Assembly: GCA_951812925.1 (NCBI GenBank)
Contig: OX638369.1
Span: 22,101,329 to 22,165,328, forward strand
Source of the DNA: Calliopum simillimum
Lineage: Eukaryota; Arthropoda; Insecta; Diptera; Lauxaniidae
DNA length: 64,000 nucleotides
Reading direction: 5' to 3'
The first letter of the stretch is position 1; the number at the start of each line of letters is the position of its first letter. The translations under genes were made by a program, and so were the position numbers. The notes beneath the pieces are model-generated. The model was not told the DNA's origin and did no database searches. It was given only the letters and a program-made list of their open reading frames with translations. Below, in pieces: positions 1-11,204 of this stretch.

Positions 1-8
1 TTTTATAT

Positions 9-110
9 CATTATATATGTAAGTCATAAGACTTTTTGTGTCATGAGATTTTAAAAAATCATTATATTTGTAAATCATAAGACTTTTTGTGTCATGAAAT
101 TTGAAAAAAT
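9..110. repeat. Two tandem copies of a 51 bp unit
   Basis: The unit runs from 9 to 59 and again from 60 to 110 and carries the phrase CATAAGACTTTTTGTGTCATG in both copies with only a few differences. The wording (cataa..., ...tcatga) is the same style as the long degenerate array at 6040-7260, so the window probably opens in the tail of another array of the same family. No coding potential is seen. Confidence 0.75.
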
Positions 111-1650
111 TCGATGAAATTTGCATTTAAGTATATTGCTACTGCAACATTCACGCAAACTCGTATATTCGTCCAATACCTGATTAGTATTTTATAAATA
201 GTACCTACTTAGCTAGCAAAAAACTGCGCTTTTATAAAAGGTCAATCCTAAATGTATATTTTTGACACTATACTTTGCTTAGGTGTAACAGGAGAATACA
301 ATATATGAGTGAAACAGCCTTGAAGTATATTTGCGCTATGGAAAAATTAACAACCTTGGCTGCCATTGTGAATTGCAACATTTAAATATTTTTTATTTTT
401 TTTTATTTTTTAATCTAAAATCCAATTTCAGTATTCTGCCATTTTCCCTTATGCAGTATATACCACTAAGGTGTTTGCTACAGAAAAATGAAAGTATTTT
501 CGACTCAAATGGAAAATTTGAATCCAATTTGGAAACTTTTGCAACGAACAAGCAAAATCCCTTAGATAATGCTTACTGATATTGTAACCATGAAGCTTTT
601 TGGCACCTGAAATTATCTAGGCACTAGTGCCTAAAAGATGACTATATAAAATCTTTTATACTTTCTTGCAATGAACTTTATATTGCAAAAATAAAAATTT
701 GGCTAAAGGCACAACAGCTGCCTCTAAGAAGATTTGGCACAGAAATAGCAAGCAACAAAAATCACAAGATGAAGGAGAATTGAGAGAGAGAGAGAGAGAA
801 GAAAACATCAAAATTTCAACTCATTATTATGCAAAATTAAAGAAAAATACACAACAAGAAGAAGGCAAAAATTGACGCCAATAGCAACAGCAACGGCAAC
901 AATAACAACAAAAACGCCTTCGTATAATTCTTCGATTTTTAATTTCATTTCTGATTTCGAATTGAAATTTGCACAATAAAAGGCATAAAAATAAACGTAA
1001 AAATGAAAATGAAATGTAATGGAATAGAGCGACTCATGGTGCAAAATAACAAATGGAAAACGAAAAACGAAAAAAGTAGTCAATTTGCAAAGAAAAGGCA
1101 GCACCGGCAACCAAGGCACGCGATTGAAATCCCAAGAATCGAAATGAATTTAGCGTGAAATTATTCAGCAGCTGCTGTTACTTTCGCTGTCGCTCTACGA
1201 TGACGACGACGGCAGCGACAGCAACAATAACAATAAAACGTGTTACGCGCCAGCGAAAAGCAGAAAAAAAAGAAAACCTTATTTAAGCAAAACTGTCCTT
1301 GACTTGAAGGACTTGAAAGGATTTTTAATTTTTTAATAAGCGAAATGATTGAAGATTTCGCTTAACGCTGAGAAGAGTAAAAAAGAAAAAAGAGAAAAAC
1401 TCTGATTTCCAGTTTGAAAGCAAGAGATGCAAATCAGAAATTGAAAGCACAAAATACAATGATAAATAAAAATTGCGAAACTTAAATAACAAAGCATTAG
1501 GATTAAGATATAGAAATCAGATTAGAGCATCCCTGAGAGCAGAAAATTTGCTTTGATATTAGGTGGCGAGGTCAAGAATATTTGAAATTTGCATACTTCT
1601 ATCAACAAGTAACATTTGGAACAAAGAGTTTATTCTTAGATTACTACAAA
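111..1650. other. Unassigned AT-rich DNA
   Basis: No gene or transposon signature is recognised. A (GA)n run lies at 782-800, and CAA/CAG-rich sequence at 870-920 and 1200-1250. An open frame of 103 codons on the minus strand (808-1119) reads hydrophobic low-complexity sequence, has no recognisable motif and is probably chance. Confidence 0.5.
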
Positions 1651-2045
1651 GGGTGTATTGCATAAGGTTATAAAGCTTCTGAAAGGTGATAAATGAGGCC
1701 TAAGCTAACAAAAAATTGCATGCGGAAGGGGGTCTAAAATGTACCCCTGAGGAGTTATGGGGCCAAAACTGATTTTCTGACTTGTTTCAGGAAAAAAAAA
1801 AAATTCTTGGATCACCCCAATGTTTTAGAGAAATCGTTTTTATGGTGTTGTTTTAGCTAATTGCAAGAACTTTTAGATAATGTATATGGTTTAAAGCGTT
1901 TGAAAGAAATTTGCAAAGTTCTGGACCTTTAAAGTTGATATTTTAGTTTTTTTTCCCATTTTTCCCCATTTGGATATTATTATTATTTAAAAGGCTCTAG
2001 ATTGTACTGCGACCTGAAAGATCTTTTGTACAGCCTCTTTCCCTA

Positions 2046-2500
2046 TCAAAACAGTTCCAGACTATCTATAAATCCTGTTACTGCTATTGGATTAATTGTA
2101 CCTTTGTCACCTGGATCTAAAAGCTCGGCACCCAGGTACTTAATTCTGCGTCTAAACGCAGCAGGGCATGCACATAGCACATGCTCTGCTGTTTCCAAGT
2201 CCTCTAAGCAGAGTCTACAGGAGTCATCGTCTACCAAACCCATCTTTTTTAGGTGATAATTAAGTTTACAGTGACCTGTCATTATTTCACTGTACTTTTT
2301 TATATCTTTTCTGCTGAGATTTAGAACAGCTTCTGTCTTAATATGTTTTGGATCGATCAGCCTCTTCGCCTGTCGCAAACCTTCTTTGTCTCTCCAGTGA
2401 TCGGAGAGGCTTTCCTTTTCCCATTCGCGTATTAAGCTATTTTTAAAACTGTTGTTTACTCCGCAGAAGGGTTCTAGGCCTATTGAGTGCGCCCCTCTTG
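2046..2500 (-). pseudogene. LINE ORF2 C-terminal CCHC-type domain
   Basis: This is the last part of ORF2. It holds the phrase RQAKRLI, then MTGHCKLNYHLKKMGL and a cysteine/histidine cluster CRLCLEDLETAEHVLCACPA (C-x2-C-x8-H-x2-C). This order is characteristic of insect R1/LOA/Jockey-like ORF2 ends, where the cluster is thought to bind nucleic acid. It is in a different frame from RNase H. An apparent start Met at 2531 is spurious, because the natural reading enters from RNase H by a frameshift. The stop at 2046 lies about 60 bases before the TAA tail, a normal spacing for a LINE 3' UTR. Confidence 0.8.
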
Positions 2501-2880
2501 GCCAAGCAGTCTGCCCTTTCGTTGCCTTCATGCCCTTCGTGCCCTGGTATCCAAACTAGAGTAACTTCATTCCTCCTGGATAGGGTTTGAAGAAGTTCAA
2601 AACACTCCCAGACAAGCTTGGAGTGCATTGAAAAAGTCATTAGTGATTTTAGAGTTGCTTGCCTGTCCAAATAAATGTATATGTTGGCGCCGGAAATGCC
2701 CCTTCTTAGACATTCTCTAGCGCACAACTCTAAAGCGTGGACCTCCGCCTGAAAAATGGAAGCTGTTTTTCACACTGCAACTGCTTTCTGGAATCTTGGT
2801 CCCACAACTCCAGCTCCCGCGCTGCCGTCTTTCATTTTGGACCCGTCAGTGAACCACAACTGTGAGCCTTGTTTTAAATT
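2487..2880 (-). pseudogene. LINE RNase H domain with a nonsense codon
   Basis: Reading the minus strand from 2880, the domain gives QLWFTDGSKMKDGSAGAG (first catalytic Asp), then QAEVHALELCARECL (catalytic Glu), YLDRQATLKSL (second Asp) and WIPGHEGHEGNERADCLAKR (His and last Asp). All four acidic/His positions of RNase H are therefore present. A TGA at 2770-2772 interrupts the frame right before the Glu block, and the frame shifts again near 2490 before the C-terminal domain. The domain is intact in its residues but not in its reading frame. Confidence 0.85.
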
Positions 2881-2915
2881 TATGTCCTTCCTCTTCCATT
2901 CAGCGCGGTCATTGA

Positions 2916-3122
2916 TTACCACTTTGAATTTTCTAGAGAAAACAAATTTTTACTCAACTTGTCGGAGACCGAAAGGCATGGTGTGTAACAGAATACATCA
3001 AGGATCTTGACATGTCTTGAAAGACTGCCTTCTTTAAGTTGTTGTAATTGAGGTAGCCTTAGAGCCGCACAGGCTGCTTCCTTCTTAACCATAAGGTGAA
3101 GAGGGGTGAGACCCGTAAGCAT
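2916..3122 (-). pseudogene. LINE ORF2 linker between RT and RNase H
   Basis: A 68-residue open stretch begins with LTGLTPLHLMVKKEAACAAL. A segment like this (L-x-L-x-P-L-H-x-x-V-x-x-x-A) is typical of the region between the RT thumb and RNase H in R1/LOA-like elements. It is in the same frame as the RT piece. Between it and the RNase H start near 2880 the reading frame changes, so at least one indel has occurred. Confidence 0.6.
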
Positions 3123-3332
3123 GCCTAGAGCTACTGTCCCAAGCAGGCTATTCTGAAGATCCTGTTTAGTTCATTCTGAGCCTTTACTTGGTCTACCTTT
3201 GGCCACCATGCTAATGCAGCATAGGTGATCATTGGTACGGTGATAGTTTTATAGGGCCATGCCATAATTTTTGGCTGTAGTCCCCATGTTTTACCATATA
3301 GCCTTTGACAAGCATATGTTATTCTTAAGGCT

Positions 3333-3794
3333 TTATTTATTATGTATAGATAGATGACTATTAGTAGTTAGACTTTTATCTAGGATTACTCCTAGATATT
3401 TCATCTCCTTGAAAACCATTAGTACCGTTACCCCCAGATTTAAAGCTTTCAGGCTTAGCTTACTCTTCCGGGTAAAGGGCACCAATGTGGTTTTACTAGG
3501 GATAATTTCGAGTCCTTTCTCTTGATGCCAGCCTAGAGCTAAGTTGAGAGCTAGTTGCATTCGTTCAGTTACGGTATAGTCAAACTTGCCTCTAACCATA
3601 ATAATCAGATCGTCGGCAAGGCCTTGGACCTTGAATTTGTGATCATCGAGAATTTCTAGTAGTTCATCGATGACTAGTATCCATAAGAGGGGTGACAGTA
3701 CACTTCCTTGGGGGCATCCTTTAGTTGTCCTCACAGTTAATCTTTCTGTACCCGCTTCATAGATGACTGTCCTATTTTTAAGCATGTAATGCAA
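3333..3794 (-). pseudogene. LINE reverse transcriptase, palm/thumb part
   Basis: The 153-residue open frame carries RT block 4-5 features: GCPQGSVLSPLLW at residues 26-38, with the hydrophobic run WILVIDEL after it, then the catalytic box LADDLI at 59-64 (the usual YADD with L for Y), and the thumb-edge motif MKYLGVILD at 131-139. These are the signatures of non-LTR retrotransposon polymerases. Together with the RNase H downstream they point to the R1/LOA/I group rather than Jockey or CR1. The N-terminal RT blocks and an AP endonuclease are not seen upstream. The frame continues as broken coding sequence toward 2916, so this is part of one decayed ORF2, not a gene of its own. Confidence 0.85.
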
Positions 3795-4265
3795 TGAAAG
3801 GAGCCATTCGGACTTAACTAGCCGGCTACCCTCCAGTGGAGGAGGATTTTTATCAACCTCCCAGTCTAGATCCGTAGTGTTCGGTCACCTCTTACAGGAT
3901 GTAGCTCTTCGCCACGCACTAACGGTCTTGACGACAGCTAAGCTAAATATTTGCATCATGTCGCCTTATAGTAAACTACTTGACTATGTTAGCAGGACTT
4001 TTTTCATACTAAAATCCTTTTAAACCCTATAAACCATACACATTTTCTGAAAGCTCTTATAATTAGCTAAAACTTTACCATAAAAATTTTTTCTCTAAAT
4101 TGTTAGGGTGATCCAAGAAAGTTTTTTTTTTTTTTTGAAACAAGTAAAAAATCAGTTTTAACCGTATAACTCCTCAGGGGTACATTTAAGACCCTAACTC
4201 CATGTGAAATTTTTTGGCTCCTATATCGCCTCTCAGAAACTTCGTAAGCTTATGCAATACACCCT

Positions 4266-5215
4266 GTATAATAAACTGATTCCTGCGGAATGGAAAACTT
4301 TTGCTCCACAAATTTGAATAAAAATTTTAATACAAAAAATACATTTAGTATGTTCTAGAACTCTTATCGTAATACTTTAAGATTCTTGAGAAAATCATTT
4401 CTCGAAAATGAATCATAAAAGTATGTGGTATTTTTAATAAAAATGGTACATTTTTGTAACACACCTAATATATTACTGAGTGTTCAAAATTATAAACAAA
4501 AAATTAAGTAAAATGTTTCACACCAACCACATTCTTCATTGTGCTATTTCAATTTATATTTAAGGAATGAGTTAAAATCCTTAATAAAAATGCAAATAAC
4601 TTTAGATATGCGAAGCACAATATGTGCATGTATAAACATGTGCATGTATTTTACCCATGTCAATCTGTGTAGGTACACACTCCACACTCTTCACAAAAAC
4701 TTAATTTAAAATCCCTAAAGAATTCTAATGCACCACAACTAATTGCATTTTTTTTTTTTCACTTTTTTTTTATAATTATTTTGCTGAATATATGAATTTT
4801 AAAATTTAGCTTAATATATAAGAATATGCAATATATGTTCACTCTCATTCTAGGGCAACATTGCATGAAAAATCATATAATAAGTGTTGATTAGAAGTCA
4901 TTTTTTAAAGAAGGGTTTTGCATTTGACTGCTATTAGTATTAAATAATTAAATGTCACTCATGCGTCATGTATGACCAAGTTCAGGAAGCAGTGAGTGTG
5001 ATCAAGGGAATTTAACATTTCACACAGAAAGCTGGTATGTTTTCATAAGCATTTAATTTATTTATTTATTTTTGTTTCAAATAGTAAAAAACTGATATAT
5101 AGTCAAAGAGCAAGTGAAAGAATGCTATTGAGCTAATTTAAAAAAGTATGCTCGTAAAGTTTCTTAACCCATTAGCGGCCACGCAGCAAAAAATATTTTA
5201 TGTTCTGATATAAAG
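4266..5215. other. Unassigned AT-rich DNA
   Basis: Nothing recognisable. There are short poly-T runs near 4750, and no open frame above 60 codons. Confidence 0.5.
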
Positions 5216-5975
5216 TAAGTATATTTTTATAGTAATTGGCAGCACTGTAATCCAAATCCGTCATCAAAAAATGTTTTCACCCACACGTTTAATCGTTATG
5301 TTGAAAAATCAATTGTTCGATTAATCGTTAGTACATACAACAAGATCCCTTACAAATACATCTTAACATAATGAATGCCATATAATCTGCCAGCCGGAAG
5401 TTAAATATCGTCGATGCCAATTGAAAAGGGCTGTCCGCAAGTCTCATAAGAATTCCCTTCCCCCGCCTCTAAGTCACGTTATTTTTTGTACTCCCCACTT
5501 CTGTCAAATAACGATTGGGAGAGGGTAAATTTTTGCAAATTTTACCATCACGAAGCTTGCCGCTTTTCTCTCTAGAGAATTCCTTCCGGCTGACGGATAG
5601 TGTTCATCAACCTCATTTGGTCGTATTTGTATAGGTTATTGCGGTATGAACTAACGGCCAACGTTCGATTAATCGAACACTAACTTTGACTCGTAACTGT
5701 TCTTATCAGGAATTGATAGATGTTGGTTTTTGAATTGAAAACGATAGTTTGAATCTTTGTTAAAAAAACATCTACATTTATTTTTTTATTGCCACCACCC
5801 TTTAACAACAGGAGGGAGGGGGGAAAGTGGTAAATAATACTTTCAAATAGCCAAAAGATCAAAATGATATAAGATATTAACTATCTTTCTGATACCATTC
5901 ACTTGCATTTTTTCAAAATTCATTGAAACTGGACAATTTTAATGTTCGATTAATCGAAAAACGGCCAAAAATGAT
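5216..5975 (+). repeat. Dispersed repeat with GTTCGATTAATCGAAC palindromes
   Basis: This block carries three copies of the palindrome core TTCGATTAATCG, at 5316, 5664 and 5945. Its middle part (about 5595-5740: ttccggctgac..., ...aacggccaacgttcgatt..., ...ttgttcttatcagg..., tttttgaattg) matches the tandem units at 34632-35595 in order and orientation. It is therefore a second, more diverged copy of the same family. No transposase or coding sequence is seen. A 60-codon minus-strand frame at 5680-5862 is unremarkable. Confidence 0.7.
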
Positions 5976-6039
5976 TTAAGCATGAGAAAGTTTATGCCAT
6001 GACATATTTTAATCATAATAATTTTATATTCGAAATATT

Positions 6040-7260
6040 TGTTCAATGAAATTTTTATATCATGAAAATTTTGTATCATGAGATTTTTATTTTATTAAAA
6101 ATTTTTGAAAACTTTTTCTGCAAATTGCTTAACAGCGGTATAGTTTGTAGATGTTTATACACAAGTTTCTTTGAGTTATTCCCAAAATTTTGTATCTCAT
6201 GGCTATTTTAGAGTCTCATGATTAAATCCCAAGCTAAGTGCAACGTATTGAAATTGTTTACTCAACATTTCTTTTTTATATTTATTACTGTGCAACAGTA
6301 TGCTGATATAAAAATGTTTCATTAAAATTTCTCTAAACAAAAATGTTTTCATAAATTCCACAATACGTTGTTATAAAATTTTATGATATGAATTATGTTG
6401 ACATAAAAATCTCATGACTTACAAATATAGTGATTTAAAAAATTTCATAATACAAAAATCTTCAAATCTCATGACATAAAAAATTGCATGTCAAAAAAAA
6501 CCTTTCAATATAAAAATTTTCTGGCATAAAAATCTGTCTAAAAATATTCTGAAATAAGAAATCCCCTAATATAAAAATCTCATAACTTATTATGATAGTG
6601 ATATAAAACATTTTAAAACACAAAGATCTCGTGTCATAAAAAATTTCGGGACATAAAAATCCGGTGACATTAAACGTGTCATTGGATAAAAATCTAATGA
6701 CATAAAAAATCGCATGGCAAAAAAATATCATAACACAAAAATTTTAAGACATTGAAATCTTATGGCATGGAAAATTTCAGGAAAGAAAAATCTTTTGACA
6801 TAAAAATCTCTTAAAATAATTAATATCATGATACGAAAAACTCATGACTTATAAATATCGTAATATAAACGATTTTCTAGCACGAAAATCTCGTGACATA
6901 GTTTGATGATATAAAAATCTCATTAAAAAAAATCTAATGAAATAAAAAATTTCATAATACAAAAATTTCTTGACATAAATATCTGTTGCCTTAAAAATTT
7001 CATGAGAATTAAATCTTTTGACATAAAAAATTTCATGACAAAAATACTTTAATACAAAAATCTCTTCAAATAAAAAATCTCATGACATAAAAATCGTATG
7101 AGTATCGTTATATAGGAAATTTCAAACTATTAAAAATTTAATTTCACAAAACCTCATGACACCAAAATCCCGTGACATAAAAAGTTTCATGACATAAAAA
7201 TCTCATGAAATAAAATATCTCATGACATAACAATCTCATTTCCTAATACAAGTTTTATGA
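6040..7260. repeat. Degenerate CATAAAAATCTCATGA array
   Basis: About 1.2 kb is built from endlessly varied forms of the phrase catgaCATAAAAATCTcatgacataaaaaat. Spacing between successive CATAAAAAT cores varies between roughly 16 and 35 bases. The consensus is dominated by A-tracts between CATGA and CATAA words. It is an old minisatellite that has decayed by substitution and small indels. The minus-strand 89-codon frame at 6462-6731 is a translation of the array. Confidence 0.85.
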
Positions 7261-9145
7261 TTTAAAATCTTTTGTTAGACACAAATGTTATAAAACTGAA
7301 TGCGTTTGGTGCAAGACATTTTTATATAAAACTATCAAGAATACATATTGATACATACATATCAACCTGAAACTAACTGAATGATCTAGTGGACCTACGC
7401 ACTAAACTCGTTAGCTTTCTCTACTCTAAAGCGCTATGTCTTAATACCCGCATCACCCTCAAATTTGGAATTCAGTGTTGCATTTTTTTAGTTTTATTTG
7501 CAAAGGCATCCAACAAAAGCAAAGTTAAATCAATAACAAACTACGAAACAATAAATTTTACAATTTAAAACAAAGCAAAGAAAAAAAAGAACAGAAGTTG
7601 CAAAAGTCACACACGTAAAACGACGACGCATATACATACACAAGTACCATTTGATGTATTTTAGTGTGCGTGTGTTTGTTTTCCGCACTAACCTAAGCTT
7701 GACGCAAACCTAAAATTTTCATTCGTTAAGAATTATTTATGGCTGGAAATAAATAAAGCTTAACCGTTAAATGCTGGAGAACGTTTGAGCGGGGGACTAA
7801 CGGCTTGAGATACCAAAATCCATCGTCATGTTGCTTGTGCAACGTCGTTTCATTGTGGTGCTAAAACTTTGGACAGCTATTATGTTTGTGTTGGTGTTAG
7901 TGATGGCGTTGATGCTGGCTCTTGGTTTTTTGTTGTTTTTTTTTTTAATTTTTTTTTTTTCGTTTTTTGTTGGTTTTTTGTTATTTACGTGTTTTTGTCT
8001 TGATGGCTCAAAAATTTGTGCAGCAATGTTAACGGTAGCAGCAATAGCTGCTGCAGATTTTGTTTAACATATGTGTAAGCTTATGAACCCAGTGTGACAT
8101 GTAAGCTTTTAATATTGTAATATTCGAATCGAGTTCAAATTTCGAGAAACTAACTAACAATTTTAGAAATTCTTGTATAAAATTAGACCCAGCATTTGTG
8201 GTGCTTTTGATTTGCATTGTTCATACCAAGAACGAAAGAGATGCATCAATATACGTGCGAATTGTTGGATATGTGAGTGACAGTCGAAAGATATTCAGTA
8301 TGAACACACTTTGACGATTGTTCTACTTGATAACCAGTGGCCTTTAGTAACAACCCGGCTTAAAGAGCAGTGGCATAGTTACTCTTGGAAAGATCAGCTG
8401 AAATCACAAAAGTTTTAGCAAAGACAATAACAAAGTCAATAGAACCAACTTTTTTCTTTAAAAACTCACATATTACAGTGGATTGACAATTTTTTCACTG
8501 GGCATATTTAGATCCTCATACGTGCGTACATGTCTGGCCTATGACCGATTGTGGTTTACTAGCTATCAGACAAAAGTGGCAAAAGTTGCTTTTGTTTTTC
8601 CAGTAACAGCAACTTTTGCTGCATCAAAACCAAAAGCAGCAGCAGCCACCAACAGCAGCAAGTAGCAGCTGTTCTAAAGTTCGTATATTCAGGAAGAAAA
8701 GTAACATATTCCCATGGATGCAAAAAAAAAAAAATTGAAAGAAAAAACCTTGTGTTCTATCGAAAAATGTAGGGGCGTTGGAAGCTAAGCAGCTAGTATT
8801 AGCAAAAAAAAAAAACTAGGACGTACATACACAAACAGCTGGATATGCTCGCTAGTGTGCTGTCAGCTTAAAGGGTTAAAATGCTGCATACCCTCACGCA
8901 GTCACTCATGTGTTGGTGTTTTTATCCTTTTTTTTTTGTATTTCCCACCTAACGATGCTACACATAACTGACAAGCAGCCAACAGACAGGTACATAGGTG
9001 AAAATTTTATTTTCAAGATTTTTCATACTAAAGTGCTAGCGCATAAATCTTGTTGTTGAAATTTTGATTTTTTTTTTGCGTTGGGTTCAATTTTCAATCC
9101 ATTATATTTTGCTATAAAAAAATAATTAGGAAATTATAGACAAAA
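7261..9145. other. Unassigned DNA with simple repeats
   Basis: No gene is recognised. A (TTTTT/GTTTT) rich stretch at 7920-7990 creates a hydrophobic open frame (7828-8067) that is not convincing. Glutamine-type CAG/CAA triplets occur at 8630-8670. The rest is AT-rich non-repetitive sequence. Confidence 0.5.
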
Positions 9146-9149
9146 TTAT

Positions 9150-9605
9150 AAAAATCTATATCATTCTCAAACCAAAAAAATTTAAAAATTTAAAAAATTT
9201 AAACGGAAATATAAAAATAAAGAATTTCCCAAATTGATAGAAAAAAAAAATGATAAAATCTTTAAAATCTATTACATTCTCAACTACAAAATTTCTAAAT
9301 TTAATAAAATCAGCATGAAACTTTGAAAAAAAAAGATTCCAAATTCCTTAAAAAATATAAATTACAGATTAAGTCTTTAAAATCTATAACATTCCTAGCC
9401 GAAAAAACAGCACGTTTCTTTGCAAATAAAGAATTCATAAAAAAAATAATTGATAAAACCATTCAAATCTATTACATTCTGAAAAATTTGATAAATTTAA
9501 AAAAAAAATCTGAATGAAATTTTGGAAAAAAAAGAATTCCCGAATTCCTTAAAAATTAAAAAATTGATAAAATCATCAAAAATTTATATCATTCTCAACC
9601 CAATA
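9150..9605 (+). repeat. Degenerate ~110 bp tandem repeat, five units
   Basis: The phrase AAAATCTATNACATTCTC starts at about 9152, 9262, 9378, 9464 and 9577, so the spacing is about 110, 116, 86 and 113 bases. Between these, the phrases AAGAATTCCCNAATTCCTTAA and ATTGATAAAATC recur in the same order. The units are strongly diverged. The 64-codon plus-strand frame at 9323-9517 is only a reading of this A-rich repeat. Confidence 0.7.
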
Positions 9606-9725
9606 ATCCTTAGTTAGATTATAAGACTAACCACCTGAATACACTGTGGAACAAAATTTTGTTGTTTAAAGTTTACTCAGAGGTGACACTGCGGGGTGAA
9701 AATATAGGTCAAAATAAGAGACCAG

Positions 9726-10112
9726 TTGGCTCAATTTGTTCAAGTCAGCTCTAGTTTTCGAAAAACGGCCATTCGAATTTTGCACCTGGAGGCGGTTTTG
9801 CTGCACATCGAGTTATGTGCTTTTTTCGATAGCAAACTGAGTTTTACTACATCTGGTGGTGGAATTTTGTTCGCCTTGTCATTATCTAAAACTTTCACCC
9901 ACAAATCAGTCCTTTCAAATGCATTTTTGGCAAATCAGAGCACAAAATTCCCCAAAAAAGTGATATTTTTCTCCTTTATAAAATTCGTGTCAATGGAAAT
10001 CACCCGAGTGGTAGAGTTATGTAGATGTAGATCGGATAGCCGAGATCCGTACAAACATTTTGATACAACGCATGTGATTTTCTATAGAAATCCTACGATA
10101 TCCGCACATTAG
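9726..10112 (+). other. Unassigned open frame, 128 codons
   Basis: This frame has a more mixed composition than its surroundings and starts MAQFVQVSSSF. I see no signal peptide, membrane segment or family motif that I recognise. The flanks (9640-9725 and 10113-10300) continue in the same style of sequence, so it may be part of an old repeat. I do not claim it is a gene. Confidence 0.15.
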
Positions 10113-10475
10113 ACAGTAAGGAGACTCTTAAACTTTTTACAGAAGCTGATGGAATTTTTCCAGCTCCACTTCAAAAAGGTATCACTACGATAATGCCATT
10201 TGTTATTAAGATTTTCAGAATTTTATTGGCTCGGGACATTGTTCCTGACCACTAATTATAAGAAGTCAGTATAAAACCATTTATTTTCGGGTAATATGGA
10301 ACACCAAAAAAAAGAGTCTCAAAAACAAATGCATTTATCATCTTGTTCAGATGGGAAACATTTAACACTACACTTTTTTTTCTCTTCATTTTGAATATTT
10401 TTATATTTAGTTTAAGTGGATAGGTGGTCCATATTTCTCTCCCTTACCCTATTATTTTGTATGCATTATAAGTAC

Positions 10476-10528
10476 TTGGCCCTATGCTCCTAATTGGCCC
10501 TATGCCCCTTTATTGGCCCTATGCTCCT
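10476..10528 (+). repeat. Three copies of TTGGCCCTATGCYCCT
   Basis: The 16-base phrase begins at 10476, 10495 and 10513 (spacing 19 and 18). A short (CATA)n run follows at about 10543-10563. Confidence 0.85.
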
Positions 10529-11035
10529 CCTAGGAGTTAAAGGAGAATACATACATACATACATAAGTACTTAAGTACAAAGTTTTTTTGTCTTTGGGAC
10601 ACCCCTTCTGAAATTTTGCGTAAAAAATTTTTTTAAAATAGTTAACACATTATAACCCAGATTCTTTTTAAAGTTTCAAAGTAGAATGAAATTTCGAAAA
10701 TACGTTTTTTGTGGGCATTTTTGCCAAAAAAGCTGTATGTGGTTAATTTTAGGTTCCATACATATGTTACTTTTTTTTATATAGGTACTTTGATTCAAGA
10801 TAAAAAATTTGATATATTGTACAATACAATGAGATCATAATAAAGTAAAAACAGCACCAAACCGCCACCTTCAAATGACCTTAAAAAAAATTTAAAAAAA
10901 AACCTAGTTCACTGTTTTTGATGCCATTTTCTAGGGTTTTAGTCGTTATTGTGGAAATTCCAAAAAGAGAATTTATTTTTTTGAATCAATTTCCTGCACA
11001 TGGATTATAAACGCACTCAGGACAATAATCATTAA

Positions 11036-11204
11036 TACAGCTTGAGTAATGTTGAACTGAACGTAAAGACTTCAAGAGGCTCCCTTCAGGGTGGAGTATT
11101 ATCTCCGCTCATTTGGTCTATTGTGGTTGATGAGCTTGCGTACCTATTCGATCCCAACCCTTTTCTAATTCTAAAACCTGAATGTATACATTTTTTGAAG
11201 AATT
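11036..11204 (+). pseudogene. Small LINE reverse transcriptase fragment
   Basis: Read from 11036, a 55-codon frame closed by TGA gives the RT block TSRGSLQGGVLSPLIWSIVV followed by DELAYLF. GxxQGGVLSPLxW is the palm motif before the YADD box in R1/Jockey-type non-LTR retrotransposons. Nothing recognisable as RT extends beyond about 11150, and the YADD block is absent. It is a remnant of about 100-170 bases from an element different from the one at 2-4 kb. Confidence 0.8.

Larger units (their letters stand above)
1974..3990 (-). mobile_element. 5'-truncated LINE with (TAA)n tail
   Basis: A non-LTR retrotransposon lies on the minus strand. Its 3' end is a short TAA run (plus strand TATTATTATTA at about 1974-1987), the sort of tail seen in I-like and some R1/LOA-like elements. 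From 5' to 3' it holds the RT palm and thumb part, RNase H and a CCHC-type C-terminus. The endonuclease and N-terminal RT blocks are missing, as expected of incomplete target-primed reverse transcription. The 5' limit near 3950-3990 is not sharp. Base composition is visibly richer in GC than the flanks. Confidence 0.8.
1651..4265. mobile_element. Long-inverted-repeat element split by a LINE
   Basis: The left arm (about 1651-1905) and right arm (about 4012-4265) are inverted copies of each other at roughly 75 percent by eye. Both outer ends carry GGGTGTATTGCATAAG. Further in, both keep TACCCCTGAGGAGTTAT, an A-run followed by TTCTTGGATCACCC, and TTTTAGCTAATT. The middle is filled by a broken non-LTR retrotransposon on the minus strand. 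The simplest reading is a palindromic MITE or foldback element into which a LINE inserted. The outer flanks read TACAAAGGGTGT on the left and, read inward, TATACAGGGTGT on the right, so the exact end and any TA duplication are uncertain. Confidence 0.75.

Noticed and set aside
2002..3010. Plus-strand frames over the LINE (2002-2256, 2756-3010)
   Set aside because: They are antisense shadows of the minus-strand RNase H and C-terminal domain.
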